Position numbers and translations under genes: made by a program. The notes under the pieces were generated by a model. It was not told the DNA's origin. It ran no database searches and saw only the letters and a program-made list of their open reading frames with translations. A DNA stretch of 64,000 nucleotides from an uncultured Eubacteriales bacterium (GTDB lineage: Bacteria; Bacillota; Clostridia; Christensenellales; CAG-917). The stretch spans positions 58,418 through 122,417 of the forward strand of contig URIZ01000003.1 in assembly GCA_900548005.1 (NCBI GenBank), given 5' to 3'. Shown here piece after piece: positions 40,833 through 49,668 of the stretch; position 1 is the first letter of the stretch; each line of letters begins with the position of its first letter.

Positions 40833-41954
40833 ATGATATATCTTGACAATGCGGCAACATCCCGATACAAGCCAAAATGCGTCATTGACGCGCTGACATA
40901 CGATATTGCAAACTCCGCAAACGCAGGGCGCGCAGGACACAAAGAATCCGTCTTAAAAACACTTGCGATTGACGAGTGTCGATTGTTTTTGCTTGAAAAA
41001 TTCGGATGCAAAGACGATTATGACGTGATTTTTACAAAAAATTGCACCGAAGCGTTGAATATGGCGATTTTCGGGTATCTAACCCACTCAAACAAGGCTG
41101 TCACAACCAAAAACGAGCATAATTCCGTCTTGCGACCGCTCACAAAACTGCAAAATGACGGCAAGATATCGCTTGCAATCGCTCGCCTTGATGCCACGGC
41201 GCATATCGACTATGCCGACTTGAAGGAAAAATCAAAAGGCGCAAAGATGATTGTCGCAGGCGGCGCAAGCAACGTCACGGGCGCAATTGCCGACCTTGAA
41301 AAAATTGGCAAAATCGCAAAAGATTGCGGAGCAAAACTGCTTGTGGACGGAGCGCAAAGCGTGCCGATTGTTGACATCGATATGCTCGCCCTCGGCATAG
41401 ATATGCTTGCCATCCCGGCGCACAAAGGACTGCACGGCGTTCAAGGTGTGGGCGCGCTTGTCGTCAAAAAAGATATCGAGTTGCAACCGCTTTTGTACGG
41501 CGGAACGGGCGCAAGATCCAACGAATTGTTGCCGCCAGTCCAAATGCCCGAATCTTTTGAGGCAGGCACGCAGTTTTCGGGCGGCATATCCGCTCTTCAC
41601 AAGGGCGCGGAATGGACGTGGAACAACTTGCAAACGATAAGAAAAAACACGTTTAGATTGTCGAAAAACCTTGTGTATGCACTCAAACACTTGGGCGCGA
41701 CCGTCTACACGAGCGACTTTGATACGGGAGTTGTCGGTTTCAACTTTTCAAAGATTGACAGTTCGTTTATAGCAGACGCGCTTGACGACTACGGCATTTG
41801 CGTGAGAAGCGGTCTTCACTGCGCGCCCCTGACTCATCAAAGTTTGGAAACGCTCGATCAAGGCGCGGTGCGAGCGAGCATCGGTTGCGACACAACGGAC
41901 AAAGAGATAAACATATTCGTCACCGTTCTCGAAAAAATCTTGCGCAACTCGTGA
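40833..41954 (+). CDS. Class V aminotransferase, cysteine desulfurase-like
   Basis: The 373-residue PLP enzyme starts MIYLDNAATSRYKPKCVIDA. It has the Schiff-base lysine in PAHKGLHGVQG, DGAQSVPIVDIDM for cofactor contact and the catalytic cysteine in RSGLHCAPLTHQ. It matches the CsdA/SufS-like group annotated as cysteine desulfurase family protein. No iscU or sufU partner is adjacent. The divergent DUF3343 gene suggests sulfur or selenium delivery. ATG at 40833 fits the family N-terminus; no strong ribosome binding site is seen. Confidence 0.9.
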   Translation: MIYLDNAATSRYKPKCVIDALTYDIANSANAGRAGHKESVLKTLAIDECRLFLLEKFGCKDDYDVIFTKNCTEALNMAIFGYLTHSNKAVTTKNEHNSVLRPLTKLQNDGKISLAIARLDATAHIDYADLKEKSKGAKMIVAGGASNVTGAIADLEKIGKIAKDCGAKLLVDGAQSVPIVDIDMLALGIDMLAIPAHKGLHGVQGVGALVVKKDIELQPLLYGGTGARSNELLPPVQMPESFEAGTQFSGGISALHKGAEWTWNNLQTIRKNTFRLSKNLVYALKHLGATVYTSDFDTGVVGFNFSKIDSSFIADALDDYGICVRSGLHCAPLTHQSLETLDQGAVRASIGCDTTDKEINIFVTVLEKILRNS

Positions 41955-42070
41955 CGGTTGAAAAACTTGTCAAAAGACATCGATTATCTTTCATTTCTAT
42001 GTTTGATAATTTGTCAATTAGAATGGCTTTTATTGTGATAATCACATTAGTTTTTCGCTTTTCAAGGTTA

Positions 42071-43309
42071 TTATAAGTTCAATATGCGCACTTCGTTTTT
42101 CAAAATCGACCTATTTAGAACACCCAATTTGGCTTGATACGGCGTTAGTTTTCTATATTTTTGGCAAAGCAGACAGCAAGCTCCCGCAACGTACGGCGCG
42201 CTGACCGACGTACCGGTCATTTTGCTGTACGTTCCGCCGACTTGGATGCCTAGAGCGTCCACGCCTTGTGCGTATACGTCAGGGCGATATGCAGAGCCGT
42301 AATAACCGCGTGAAGAAAAGGCGGCAACGTTCATATTTTTGTCCACCGCGCCCACCGAAATCACTTCGCTGCTGATTGAGGGCGATTTGAGAGAATCCTT
42401 GCCGCTGTTGCCCGACGCGCACACAACGATAAGTCCGCTGCGAGAGAGCATCTCCACGCCGATTTTGAGCGGATCGGCATATTCGAGCGGATCTGCGCCG
42501 AAACTCATGCACACCACCCTTATGTCGTATCGTCTGAAATTGTCAAACAGCCATTGCATGCCGTCAAGGATCTTGAAAGTGCCGCTTTCGCCGCTCTTGT
42601 CGATGACTTTCACCCCGACTATGTTGGCTCTCGGCGCAACTCCCATGACTGATTTTGCGGACGTATTGCCGTTGCCTGCCGCCACTCCCGCCACAAACGT
42701 GCCGTGTCCGTTGTCGTCATACGGCTCTGATTGCTCTCCGATCATATCCACAAAATGCACGATTCTTTCTCTTGGCACGGACAAATCGAGATGCGCCGAA
42801 ACGCCCGTGTCCATCACGCAAAGCGTCACGCCGCTGCCGTCAAGAGAATCGTTAAACGTGGGTATGGGCGAAAACAATCCGCTGTTTTCAACGTGAAAAT
42901 CACGCTTGTCGGCAGTATTTTCGCCACTCTCGTTATTACGGCTATCGTTGTGCGTTCTATCGCCTGTATCGATTGAGGTATTGTTTTGAAAATTTGCGTT
43001 TCGGCTTATTGGATTGCCGATATCTCCGCCCAAAGCAAGCACTTTGCTTTGCGCCGAAACGTATTCGACTTCTTGCATTCTTTCAAGCCTGACCGCGTCT
43101 TTGAGATCGCATTTGATTGCCACCGAGCGTATGAACGGATAAAGTCCGCACACGTTGAAATTGCGCTCTATGTATCCCAAATGCAAGGGGTTGCGCACTC
43201 TCACAAGCGCGTCCGCATGCTCGTTTGCACACAGAGTTGCGACAATTCCGCTCGAAATTTTCGATTGCTCGGACAGGCGGCGTATGATTTTTTGGTCTAT
43301 CTTGTCCAT
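42071..43309 (-). CDS. Subtilisin-like serine protease (S8), no signal peptide
   Basis: The 412-residue protein has the full S8 triad: D167 (CVMDTGV), H202 (NGHGTFVAG) and S368 (TGTSVSAPYVAG). Oxyanion Asn is in ASGNSGKDS. Residues about 30-90 resemble an I9-type propeptide, followed by an Asn/Asp/Thr-rich linker. No signal peptide or membrane helix is present, so it is either intracellular or exported by another route. It starts one base after the 98-residue gene (TGA-T-ATG), indicating tight coupling. ATG at 43309 with AAAGGT upstream is used. Confidence 0.9.
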   Translation of the reverse strand: MDKIDQKIIRRLSEQSKISSGIVATLCANEHADALVRVRNPLHLGYIERNFNVCGLYPFIRSVAIKCDLKDAVRLERMQEVEYVSAQSKVLALGGDIGNPISRNANFQNNTSIDTGDRTHNDSRNNESGENTADKRDFHVENSGLFSPIPTFNDSLDGSGVTLCVMDTGVSAHLDLSVPRERIVHFVDMIGEQSEPYDDNGHGTFVAGVAAGNGNTSAKSVMGVAPRANIVGVKVIDKSGESGTFKILDGMQWLFDNFRRYDIRVVCMSFGADPLEYADPLKIGVEMLSRSGLIVVCASGNSGKDSLKSPSISSEVISVGAVDKNMNVAAFSSRGYYGSAYRPDVYAQGVDALGIQVGGTYSKMTGTSVSAPYVAGACCLLCQKYRKLTPYQAKLGVLNRSILKNEVRILNL

Positions 43310-43310
43310 A

Positions 43311-43607
43311 TCAACCTTTGAGCATGTCGATGATCGCGCGCATACGCGTTTTTTGTTGGTCGTTGAGCATAGGGCTTGCTGTCGCATAGAGTTTTTCAAG
43401 CGACTCCACGTCAAACGAGCCGTCCGCTTTCATACGCGACACAAGCGACGTGAGTTCGCCCATGAGTTCTTGTTCGCTTTTGCCTTGAAAACGCGCGTAC
43501 GCGCCCATGGCGTCGTCACAATTCATGCCGCTTGCTCCGCAACCGTTGTCGTTTTGCGGATTTTGCCCTTGACCTTCTCCCATGCCGTTGAAACGATAAA
43601 AATTCAT
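43311..43607 (-). CDS. 98-residue protein of unknown function coupled to the subtilase
   Basis: MNFYRFNGMGEGQGQ starts a Gly/Asn/Gln-rich N-terminus (1-30) with CGASGMNCDD. A helical C-terminus follows (ELMGELTSLVSRMKADGSFDVESL, given here in part, and MLNDQQKTRMRAIIDMLKG). AAAGGAGAGAG precedes the ATG. Its stop is one base before the protease start, so the two are made together. It may be an inhibitor, chaperone or substrate of the protease; this is inference. It is divergent from the gene at 43666. Confidence 0.7.
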   Translation of the reverse strand: MNFYRFNGMGEGQGQNPQNDNGCGASGMNCDDAMGAYARFQGKSEQELMGELTSLVSRMKADGSFDVESLEKLYATASPMLNDQQKTRMRAIIDMLKG

Positions 43608-43665
43608 ACTCTCTCCTTTCACATTCAGTATATGAGCGCATATTATGGTTGTGACAAGGTGAAAT

Positions 43666-44232
43666 ATGAATTTTGACGTAAACACACTCGCATCTTTGAT
43701 GCAAGCAATCAAGCCGTCTTCAAACGGCGCAAAAGACGATATTCCGCAACAAAAGCGGCAATCCGAGCACTCTTCCGCCAAATCGCCATTCTGCGCTCAA
43801 AACGGACTTGGCGAGCAAATCCGATGGGATACGGACGAAAGCGGCGGCGAGAAGAAAAACGCTTTTGCGGATATAATGGGAAATCTTGCAAAGCAAAATC
43901 CCATGTTCTCGCTTGTTGGCGCAATGCAAGGCGGAAAAGGCGATATGTCTTCTCTTCTTCCCGTGATTATGTCGCTTATGCAGCCCAAAAGCCCCAAAAG
44001 TGAAGAAAAAAACGGCGCGAAGGTCAAAAACGATGCCCACTCTTCCGAAAAACGCGCGGAAAGCAGTCCCGAACAAGCAATCGTTTCAAAAGAATGCGGA
44101 AATAATAATTCGGAAAACATCGAAAAAGAAAAAGAAAAAACGCAACGTGACGTTTTTGCGCCCGTTGCGTTTGCAGGTTATGAAATTTTGTCCAAATTGT
44201 GCGCTCTGATGAAACGCTCCTTTGGCGATTAG
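43666..44232 (+). CDS. 188-residue protein of unknown function
   Basis: MNFDVNTLASLMQAIK starts a protein with Met/Gly-rich helices in the middle (FADIMGNLAKQNPMFSLV and SSLLPVIMSLMQP), a long charged low-complexity stretch (Lys, Glu, Ser, Asn) and a C-terminal helix GYEILSKLCALMKRSFGD. AAGGTG lies 5 bases before the ATG. It is divergent from the 98-residue gene with a 58-base spacer and overlaps the end of glyA by 4 bases tail to tail. No family was recognised. Confidence 0.7.
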   Translation: MNFDVNTLASLMQAIKPSSNGAKDDIPQQKRQSEHSSAKSPFCAQNGLGEQIRWDTDESGGEKKNAFADIMGNLAKQNPMFSLVGAMQGGKGDMSSLLPVIMSLMQPKSPKSEEKNGAKVKNDAHSSEKRAESSPEQAIVSKECGNNNSENIEKEKEKTQRDVFAPVAFAGYEILSKLCALMKRSFGD

Positions 44233-45485
44233 ATATACAAAGCGTCTTTGTAGATGGGATGCTCGTCGCAAAGAGCGATTGCGCGCGCCTTGACGTCTTC
44301 GATTGCTTCTTCTTTGCTTTCAACGATGTCGGCGATCATGTCTGCGATGCGCACCATATCGCTTTCTTTCATGCCGCGAGTGGTGACTGCGGGAGTGCCC
44401 ACTCTTATACCGCTTGTCAAAGACGGCGGAAGGGGCTCGTTGGGGATAGAATTCTTGTTGGCGGTGATATGCGCCTCGTCAAGCCAAGTTTCCAGTTGCT
44501 TGCCGTTGACGCCGCTGCCCGTGAGATTGACGAGCATCATGTGATTGTCCGTGCCGCCGCTGACAAGTTTCAAGCCGCGCTCGAGCAAGCGATTTGCCAT
44601 AGCTTTTGCGTTTTTGACCACTTGCACTTGATATTCTTTGAATTCGGGCGTCAACGCCTCTTTGAAAGCGATTGCTTTTGCGGCGATGATGTGCATGAGC
44701 GGACCGCCTTGGCTGCCCGGGAACACCGCTTTGTTGATGCGTTTTGCAATTTCTTCGTCGTCGCACATGATAAGACCGCCGCGAGGTCCGCGCAAAGTCT
44801 TGTGGGTTGTGGACGTGATGACGTGAGCATACCCAACAGGGCTTTGATGCACGCCTGCAACGATAAGTCCGGCAACGTGCGCAATGTCGGCAACAAGATA
44901 TGCGCCCACTTCGTCTGCGATTTGTCTGAAACGCTTGTAGTCTATCTCTCTGGGATACGCGCTTGCGCCGCACATGATGAGTTGCGGCTTGCATTCGAGC
45001 GCGATTTCACGCACTTTGTCGTAGTCTATGCGCTCGGTCACGGGATCTATGCCGTATCCGACGCAATTGAAAAGCTTGCCCGACATATTCACTTTTGCGC
45101 CGTGAGTGAGATGTCCGCCGTCTGCAAGCGTCATGCCGAGCACGGTGTCGCCGCTCTTGAGAAGAGCATAGTATGCGGCAAAGTTTGCGTTTGAGCCGCA
45201 ATGCGGTTGAACGTTGGCAAACTTGACACCGAAAAGTTTTTTTGCGCGTTCGATTGCAAGATTTTCTGCAATGTCCACGTATTCGCAACCGCCGTAATAA
45301 CGTTTGCCGGGATAGCCTTCCGCATACTTGTTGGTGTAAAAAGTGCCTGCCGCCGCAAGAACGGCTTCGGAAACTATATTTTCGCTGGCGATGAGTTCGA
45401 TATTGTGTTGTTGGCGTTCAAACTCTTTGAGCATTGACTCGTACAATTCGCCGTCTGCTTCTCTGATGCTTTTGAGATCTATCAT
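44229..45485 (-). CDS. glyA: Serine hydroxymethyltransferase
   Basis: The 418-residue PLP enzyme has the Schiff-base lysine in VITSTTHKTLRGPRGG, ELIASENIVSEAV and YYGGCEYVD, all typical GlyA. It interconverts serine and glycine with tetrahydrofolate and supplies one-carbon units. It is last in the long comM-to-glyA run. AAGGAAG precedes the ATG. Confidence 0.97.
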   Translation of the reverse strand: MIDLKSIREADGELYESMLKEFERQQHNIELIASENIVSEAVLAAAGTFYTNKYAEGYPGKRYYGGCEYVDIAENLAIERAKKLFGVKFANVQPHCGSNANFAAYYALLKSGDTVLGMTLADGGHLTHGAKVNMSGKLFNCVGYGIDPVTERIDYDKVREIALECKPQLIMCGASAYPREIDYKRFRQIADEVGAYLVADIAHVAGLIVAGVHQSPVGYAHVITSTTHKTLRGPRGGLIMCDDEEIAKRINKAVFPGSQGGPLMHIIAAKAIAFKEALTPEFKEYQVQVVKNAKAMANRLLERGLKLVSGGTDNHMMLVNLTGSGVNGKQLETWLDEAHITANKNSIPNEPLPPSLTSGIRVGTPAVTTRGMKESDMVRIADMIADIVESKEEAIEDVKARAIALCDEHPIYKDALYI

Positions 45486-45520
45486 TGGTGTATCTTCCTT
45501 TCGCTATTTTTGCGGTTATA

Positions 45521-45838
45521 TTACAAATATTTGTCAAGCACTTCTGCGATTTGCGCTTTAAGACGGTAGCCGATGAGCTTTTCTTTCACTTCGCCGTCCA
45601 CGAACACGAAAACGGACGGAATGGACATAATGCCGAAACGCTCGGCAAGATCGGGATTTTCGTCCACGTCAACCTTGCCCACAACCGCTCTGCCTTTATA
45701 TTCGGTCGCAAGCTCTTCAATGGTGGGAGCAAGCATTTTGCAAGGTCCGCACCACGTCGCCCAAAAATCTACCAATACGACGCCGTTTTTGATTGTTTCG
45801 TCAAAATTGCTGTTGTTTAGTGTTGTATAATCGTGCAT
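45521..45838 (-). CDS. trxA: Thioredoxin
   Basis: The 105-residue protein has the WCGPC redox centre in VDFWATWCGPCKML and cis-proline region SIPSVFVFVDG. It is a cytosolic disulfide reductase. ATG at 45838 with AAAGGAG is preferred over the upstream start at 45859. It lies between rseC and glyA on the same strand. Confidence 0.96.
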   Translation of the reverse strand: MHDYTTLNNSNFDETIKNGVVLVDFWATWCGPCKMLAPTIEELATEYKGRAVVGKVDVDENPDLAERFGIMSIPSVFVFVDGEVKEKLIGYRLKAQIAEVLDKYL

Positions 45839-45904
45839 AATAACTCCTTTTTCACGCACAAGCGTGAAACGAATTGATTTTTTATTGTGTTTTGTTCCTA
45901 AAAA

Positions 45905-46354
45905 TCAGTCTTGTTTTTTTCCTTCGGACGCGCCGATGTACTCTTGCGGCGAGTTTGGGCAAATGCTCTTCATCCTCGGAGCAAAGCCCTTTTTCTTGCG
46001 GATGACAAGCTTGTCAAGAAGGATTGCAATCACAAATCCGACGACAAGACCGCCAAGACCCATAAGCACTTGCGCAAGCTCGTTGATCAGCGTGCCAAGC
46101 CCTATGCCGATGCCTATAAGCACAAGCGGAATGACATAGACGATAGCCGCCGCCGTAAGCACGTATCTTTCGCCCATTTCCACTTCCACAAAATCGCCCA
46201 CGTTTGCGCCGAGCGTGTTGTCAATCGTGACTTCCACTTTCATGGTGTCCTTGGTGACGGCGCACATGTGGCACTTGTCGCACGCGCTATGACGCTCGAA
46301 CTGCACCGTGGCTTTGCCGCCTTTGATCTTTGAAACAACTCCGCGTTCTGTCAT
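45905..46354 (-). CDS. RseC/SoxR-reducing system family membrane protein
   Basis: The 149-residue protein has the N-terminal Cys cluster (HSACDKCHMCAV), a small beta domain, and two transmembrane helices (about 66-90 and 94-113), as in RseC/MucC proteins. Relatives in anaerobes accompany Rnf or redox genes. Here it overlaps hisS by ATGA and precedes trxA. The function is probably redox-related but not established. Confidence 0.85.
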   Translation of the reverse strand: MTERGVVSKIKGGKATVQFERHSACDKCHMCAVTKDTMKVEVTIDNTLGANVGDFVEVEMGERYVLTAAAIVYVIPLVLIGIGIGLGTLINELAQVLMGLGGLVVGFVIAILLDKLVIRKKKGFAPRMKSICPNSPQEYIGASEGKKQD

Positions 46355-47601
46355 CTTGCAAAATAGTCGCAAAGTTTTGCGATTTCCACTTGTTCGGTCG
46401 TGCCGATCTTCATATCCTTGACGTTGACGACGCCGGCGGCAAGCTCTTCGTCGCCGATTACGACAACGTTTTTAACGCCCGTGCGATCGGCATATTTCAT
46501 CTGCGCCTTTACGCCCCTGTCCATAATGTCGGTTTCCGCCTTGACTCCTGCGTTGCGAAGATCTCTGACAAGTCTTCTTGCAAAATCCTGTGCTTTTTCG
46601 CCGAGCGGAGCAACGTACACGTCCATGGTTTCTTCTTCCGCTCTCAGATTGGAAGTGTTTTCAAGCACGAGCAACAATCTTTCAAGGCCGAGCCCGAATC
46701 CGACTGCGGGAGTGGGCTTTCCGCCCACTTCTTCAACGAGATTGTTGTATCTTCCGCCGCCGCAAACCGTGCCTTGCGCGCCTATATCGGTTGATATAAA
46801 CTCAAAGACCGTGCGTGTGTAGTAGTCAAGACCGCGGACAATGCCGGGATTGATCTTGAAGTCGATGTCCAAAGACGTCAAAATCTCTTGCACCTTCTCG
46901 AAGTGCGCCTTGCAATCATCGCAAAGATAGTCGGTGATTTTGGGTGCGTTTTTGACAATCTCTTTGCACTTTTCTTCCTTGCAGTCAAGAATACGGAGCG
47001 GATTTTTGTCAAATCTTGCTTGGCATTGACCGCACATAAGGTGCAAGTTTGCGCCGATGTACTCTTTCAAAGCCTTGTTGTACTCCGCGCGGCACTTGGG
47101 GCATCCGATGCTGTTGATGTTGAGTTGCAGCTCTTTGAGTCCCACTCTTCTCAAAAACGTGGACGCAAGCGATATGACTTCCGCATCTGCCGACGGACTG
47201 TCGCTGCCATAGCACTCCACGCCGAATTGGTGGTGTTCGCGCAGTCTTCCGTTTTGCGGCTTTTCATAGCGGAAAATGCTTGCGATGTAGTACGCTTTCA
47301 TGGGCATAACGCCTTGGTGCAATCCGTTTTCTATGAAACAGCGAGCCACACCTGCCGTGCCTTCGGGACGAAGCGTCATGCTTCTGCCGCCTTTGTCGTC
47401 AAAGGTGTACATCTCTTTTGTGACGATGTCGGTGGTTTCGCCCACTCCGCGCAAGAAAAGCTCGGTGTGTTCAAACATCGGCGTGCGGATTTCCTTGAAC
47501 CCGAACTCGCTTGCCACTTCTCTTGCAACGCCTTCGACGTAGTGCCATTTGTATGCTTCTTGCGGCAACATATCTTTTGTGCCTTTGGGAATGTTTATCA
47601 T
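46351..47601 (-). CDS. hisS: Histidyl-tRNA synthetase
   Basis: The 416-residue class II synthetase has IPKGTKDMLPQEA at the start, MTLRPEGTAGVAR (motif 2), GLDYYTRTVFEF and a final motif GFGLGLERLL. A C-terminal anticodon-binding domain follows. AAAGGAC precedes the ATG. The 5' leader contains five copies of a 10-base repeat (47612-47661). Confidence 0.97.
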   Translation of the reverse strand: MINIPKGTKDMLPQEAYKWHYVEGVAREVASEFGFKEIRTPMFEHTELFLRGVGETTDIVTKEMYTFDDKGGRSMTLRPEGTAGVARCFIENGLHQGVMPMKAYYIASIFRYEKPQNGRLREHHQFGVECYGSDSPSADAEVISLASTFLRRVGLKELQLNINSIGCPKCRAEYNKALKEYIGANLHLMCGQCQARFDKNPLRILDCKEEKCKEIVKNAPKITDYLCDDCKAHFEKVQEILTSLDIDFKINPGIVRGLDYYTRTVFEFISTDIGAQGTVCGGGRYNNLVEEVGGKPTPAVGFGLGLERLLLVLENTSNLRAEEETMDVYVAPLGEKAQDFARRLVRDLRNAGVKAETDIMDRGVKAQMKYADRTGVKNVVVIGDEELAAGVVNVKDMKIGTTEQVEIAKLCDYFAR

Positions 47602-47611
47602 CTTTGTCCTT

Positions 47612-47661
47612 TTTATATCCGTTTGTATCGGTTTGTATCCGTTTATATCGTCTTATATCGC
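47612..47661. repeat. Five-copy 10-base tandem repeat in the hisS leader
   Basis: Units: TTTATATCCG, TTTGTATCGG, TTTGTATCCG, TTTATATCGT, CTTATATCGC. It lies 11 bases upstream of the hisS start codon. A change in copy number could alter leader length. Confidence 0.7.
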
Positions 47662-47692
47662 TTTTTTTGCGGTTTTGCCGTGTTTTGCGGTT

Positions 47693-49027
47693 TTAGATAA
47701 TATAGCGTCTGAGATTTCTCTCTTTGAGATTTGCGCTCAAATGCTCTTTGACGTACTCTTTGTCGATGTTGATTTCTTTTGTGACGTTGTCGTCCGCCTC
47801 GTAAAGCACGTCTTTGAGCAATGATTCGAGCACGGCATGCAATCTGCGCGCGCCGAGATTTTCGCTGTTCTCGTTCTCTTCAAAGGCGACTCTTGCAATC
47901 TCGTCGATAGCCTCGTCTGAGAAATTGAGCGCAACGCCGTCAACGCCGAGCAATTCTTTGTACTGTTTCAACACCGCGTTGTCAGGCTCTGTGAGAATAC
48001 GCACAAAGTCTTCCTTGGTGAGATTGTCAAGCTCCACACGGATGGGGAATCTGCCCTGCAATTCGGGGATAAGGTCTTCCATGCGCGAGATGTGGAATGC
48101 GCCCGCCGCGATAAACAATATGAAGTCAGTGCGGATTGCGCCGTATTTGGTCTGAACGGTGCTGCCTTCAACAATGGGCAAAATGTCTCTTTGCACGCCT
48201 TCACGGGATACGTCGTGACCTTGTTGTCCGTTGTCGTTGGTGGCGATTTTGTCGATTTCGTCAAGGAACACCACGCCGTCTTGTTCCGCTCTTTGCAGCG
48301 CTTCTTGCGTGATTGCGTCCTGATCCACCATCTTCTCCGCCTCTTGATTGACCATAAATTCCATCGCTTGCTTGACGGTGAGTTTTCTCTTCTTGACGGG
48401 TGCTTTGCCCATCATGCCGCCAAAGATCGAGCCGAGATCGATCTCGTTGCCGGGAGCGTTGCCCGGTTGCAACTGAATGGGCTTGGGTTGTTGACGAATT
48501 TCCATCTCTATGGTGATGCCGTCAAGGTGTCCGGCTCGGATCTCTTGCAAGAGTTCTTCTCGAAGTTGAGCATCGCTCTTGTCCGTCGTGCCTGCCGCGT
48601 TTTTGCGAATGGGGAGCAAGATTTCGCAAAGTTTGTTCTCTGCAATCTCGGTCGCCTTGGGCATGACTTCTTTGAATTTTTCATCCTTGACAAGACGAAT
48701 GGACACTTCCACAAGGTCGCGAATGATGCTCTCAACGTCACGTCCGACATAGCCCACTTCCGTAAACTTGGTCGCCTCAACCTTGACAAACGGAGCTTTG
48801 ACCACCTTTGCCAGTCTTCTTGCAATCTCGGTCTTGCCAACGCCCGTAGGTCCTTTCATGATGATGTTCTTGGGGGTGATCTCTTCTCTCATTTCTTCGG
48901 GAAGTTTGCTTCTTCTGTATCTGTTGCGAAGAGCGATAGCCACCGCCACTTTTGCCTCGTGCTGACCGATGATATATCTATCGAGTTCAGCCACGATTTG
49001 TTTTGGAGTCATAACGTTGTTGTCCAT
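47693..49027 (-). CDS. hslU: ATP-dependent protease ATPase subunit HslU (ClpY)
   Basis: The 444-residue AAA+ unfoldase has Walker A GPTGVGKTEIARRLA, the ClpX/HslU motif VGRDVESIIRDL, Walker B VVFLDEIDKIA and the HslU-specific I domain. It unfolds substrates for HslV. AGGAGG precedes the ATG at 49027. The start is 14 bases after the hslV stop. Confidence 0.97.
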   Translation of the reverse strand: MDNNVMTPKQIVAELDRYIIGQHEAKVAVAIALRNRYRRSKLPEEMREEITPKNIIMKGPTGVGKTEIARRLAKVVKAPFVKVEATKFTEVGYVGRDVESIIRDLVEVSIRLVKDEKFKEVMPKATEIAENKLCEILLPIRKNAAGTTDKSDAQLREELLQEIRAGHLDGITIEMEIRQQPKPIQLQPGNAPGNEIDLGSIFGGMMGKAPVKKRKLTVKQAMEFMVNQEAEKMVDQDAITQEALQRAEQDGVVFLDEIDKIATNDNGQQGHDVSREGVQRDILPIVEGSTVQTKYGAIRTDFILFIAAGAFHISRMEDLIPELQGRFPIRVELDNLTKEDFVRILTEPDNAVLKQYKELLGVDGVALNFSDEAIDEIARVAFEENENSENLGARRLHAVLESLLKDVLYEADDNVTKEINIDKEYVKEHLSANLKERNLRRYII

Positions 49028-49040
49028 AATAAGCCTCCTG

Positions 49041-49577
49041 TCACACTGTTTCGACGGTGATATGGTCGTTGGTGTACACGCAGATCTCGCTTGCGATTTT
49101 AAGCGCGCGAGTTGCGATTTCCTTTGCGCTGAGATCGGTTGCATCCGCAAGTGCGCGAGCCGCCGCGAGAGCATAGTTGCCGCCGCTGCCGATTGCCACG
49201 ATTCCGTTTTCGGGTTCGATAACTTCACCCGTGCCCGAAATCACGTATATGCTGTTGTGATCCGCCGCAATGAGCAACGCCTCGAGCTTTCTGCCGCCCT
49301 TGTCGTTTCTCCAAAGTTCGGCAAGTTCCACCGCTGCTCTCATAAGATTGCCGCTGTATTTTTGAAGCATAGCTTCAAATCTTTCGGACAAAGCGAATGC
49401 GTCGGACACAGAGCCTGCAAATCCGACCACGACTTTATCGTTGTAGATACGTTTCACTTTGACGGCGTTGCCTTTCATGATGACGCTTTCGCCCATCGTG
49501 ACCTGACCGTCGCCCGCCACTGCGGTTTCGCCGTTTCTTCTCACGGCGCAAATTGTAGTTCCGCGAAATTCTATCAT
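49041..49577 (-). CDS. hslV: ATP-dependent protease subunit HslV (ClpQ)
   Basis: The 178-residue N-terminal nucleophile peptidase is related to the 20S proteasome beta subunit. Thr7 in FRGTTICAVRR would become the active N-terminus after removal of six residues, a slightly longer leader than in E. coli. Other marks are GDGQVTMGESVIMK and GSGGNYALAAARAL. AGGAGAAC precedes the ATG. Confidence 0.96.
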   Translation of the reverse strand: MIEFRGTTICAVRRNGETAVAGDGQVTMGESVIMKGNAVKVKRIYNDKVVVGFAGSVSDAFALSERFEAMLQKYSGNLMRAAVELAELWRNDKGGRKLEALLIAADHNSIYVISGTGEVIEPENGIVAIGSGGNYALAAARALADATDLSAKEIATRALKIASEICVYTNDHITVETV

Positions 49578-49668
49578 TGTGTTCTCCTTATCTGTGTGAA
49601 GTGCGTTTCACTTCCGTTTCCGATATTCTATCGGCATATTCTTGAACGTTTCCGCTCATATTGTAACC

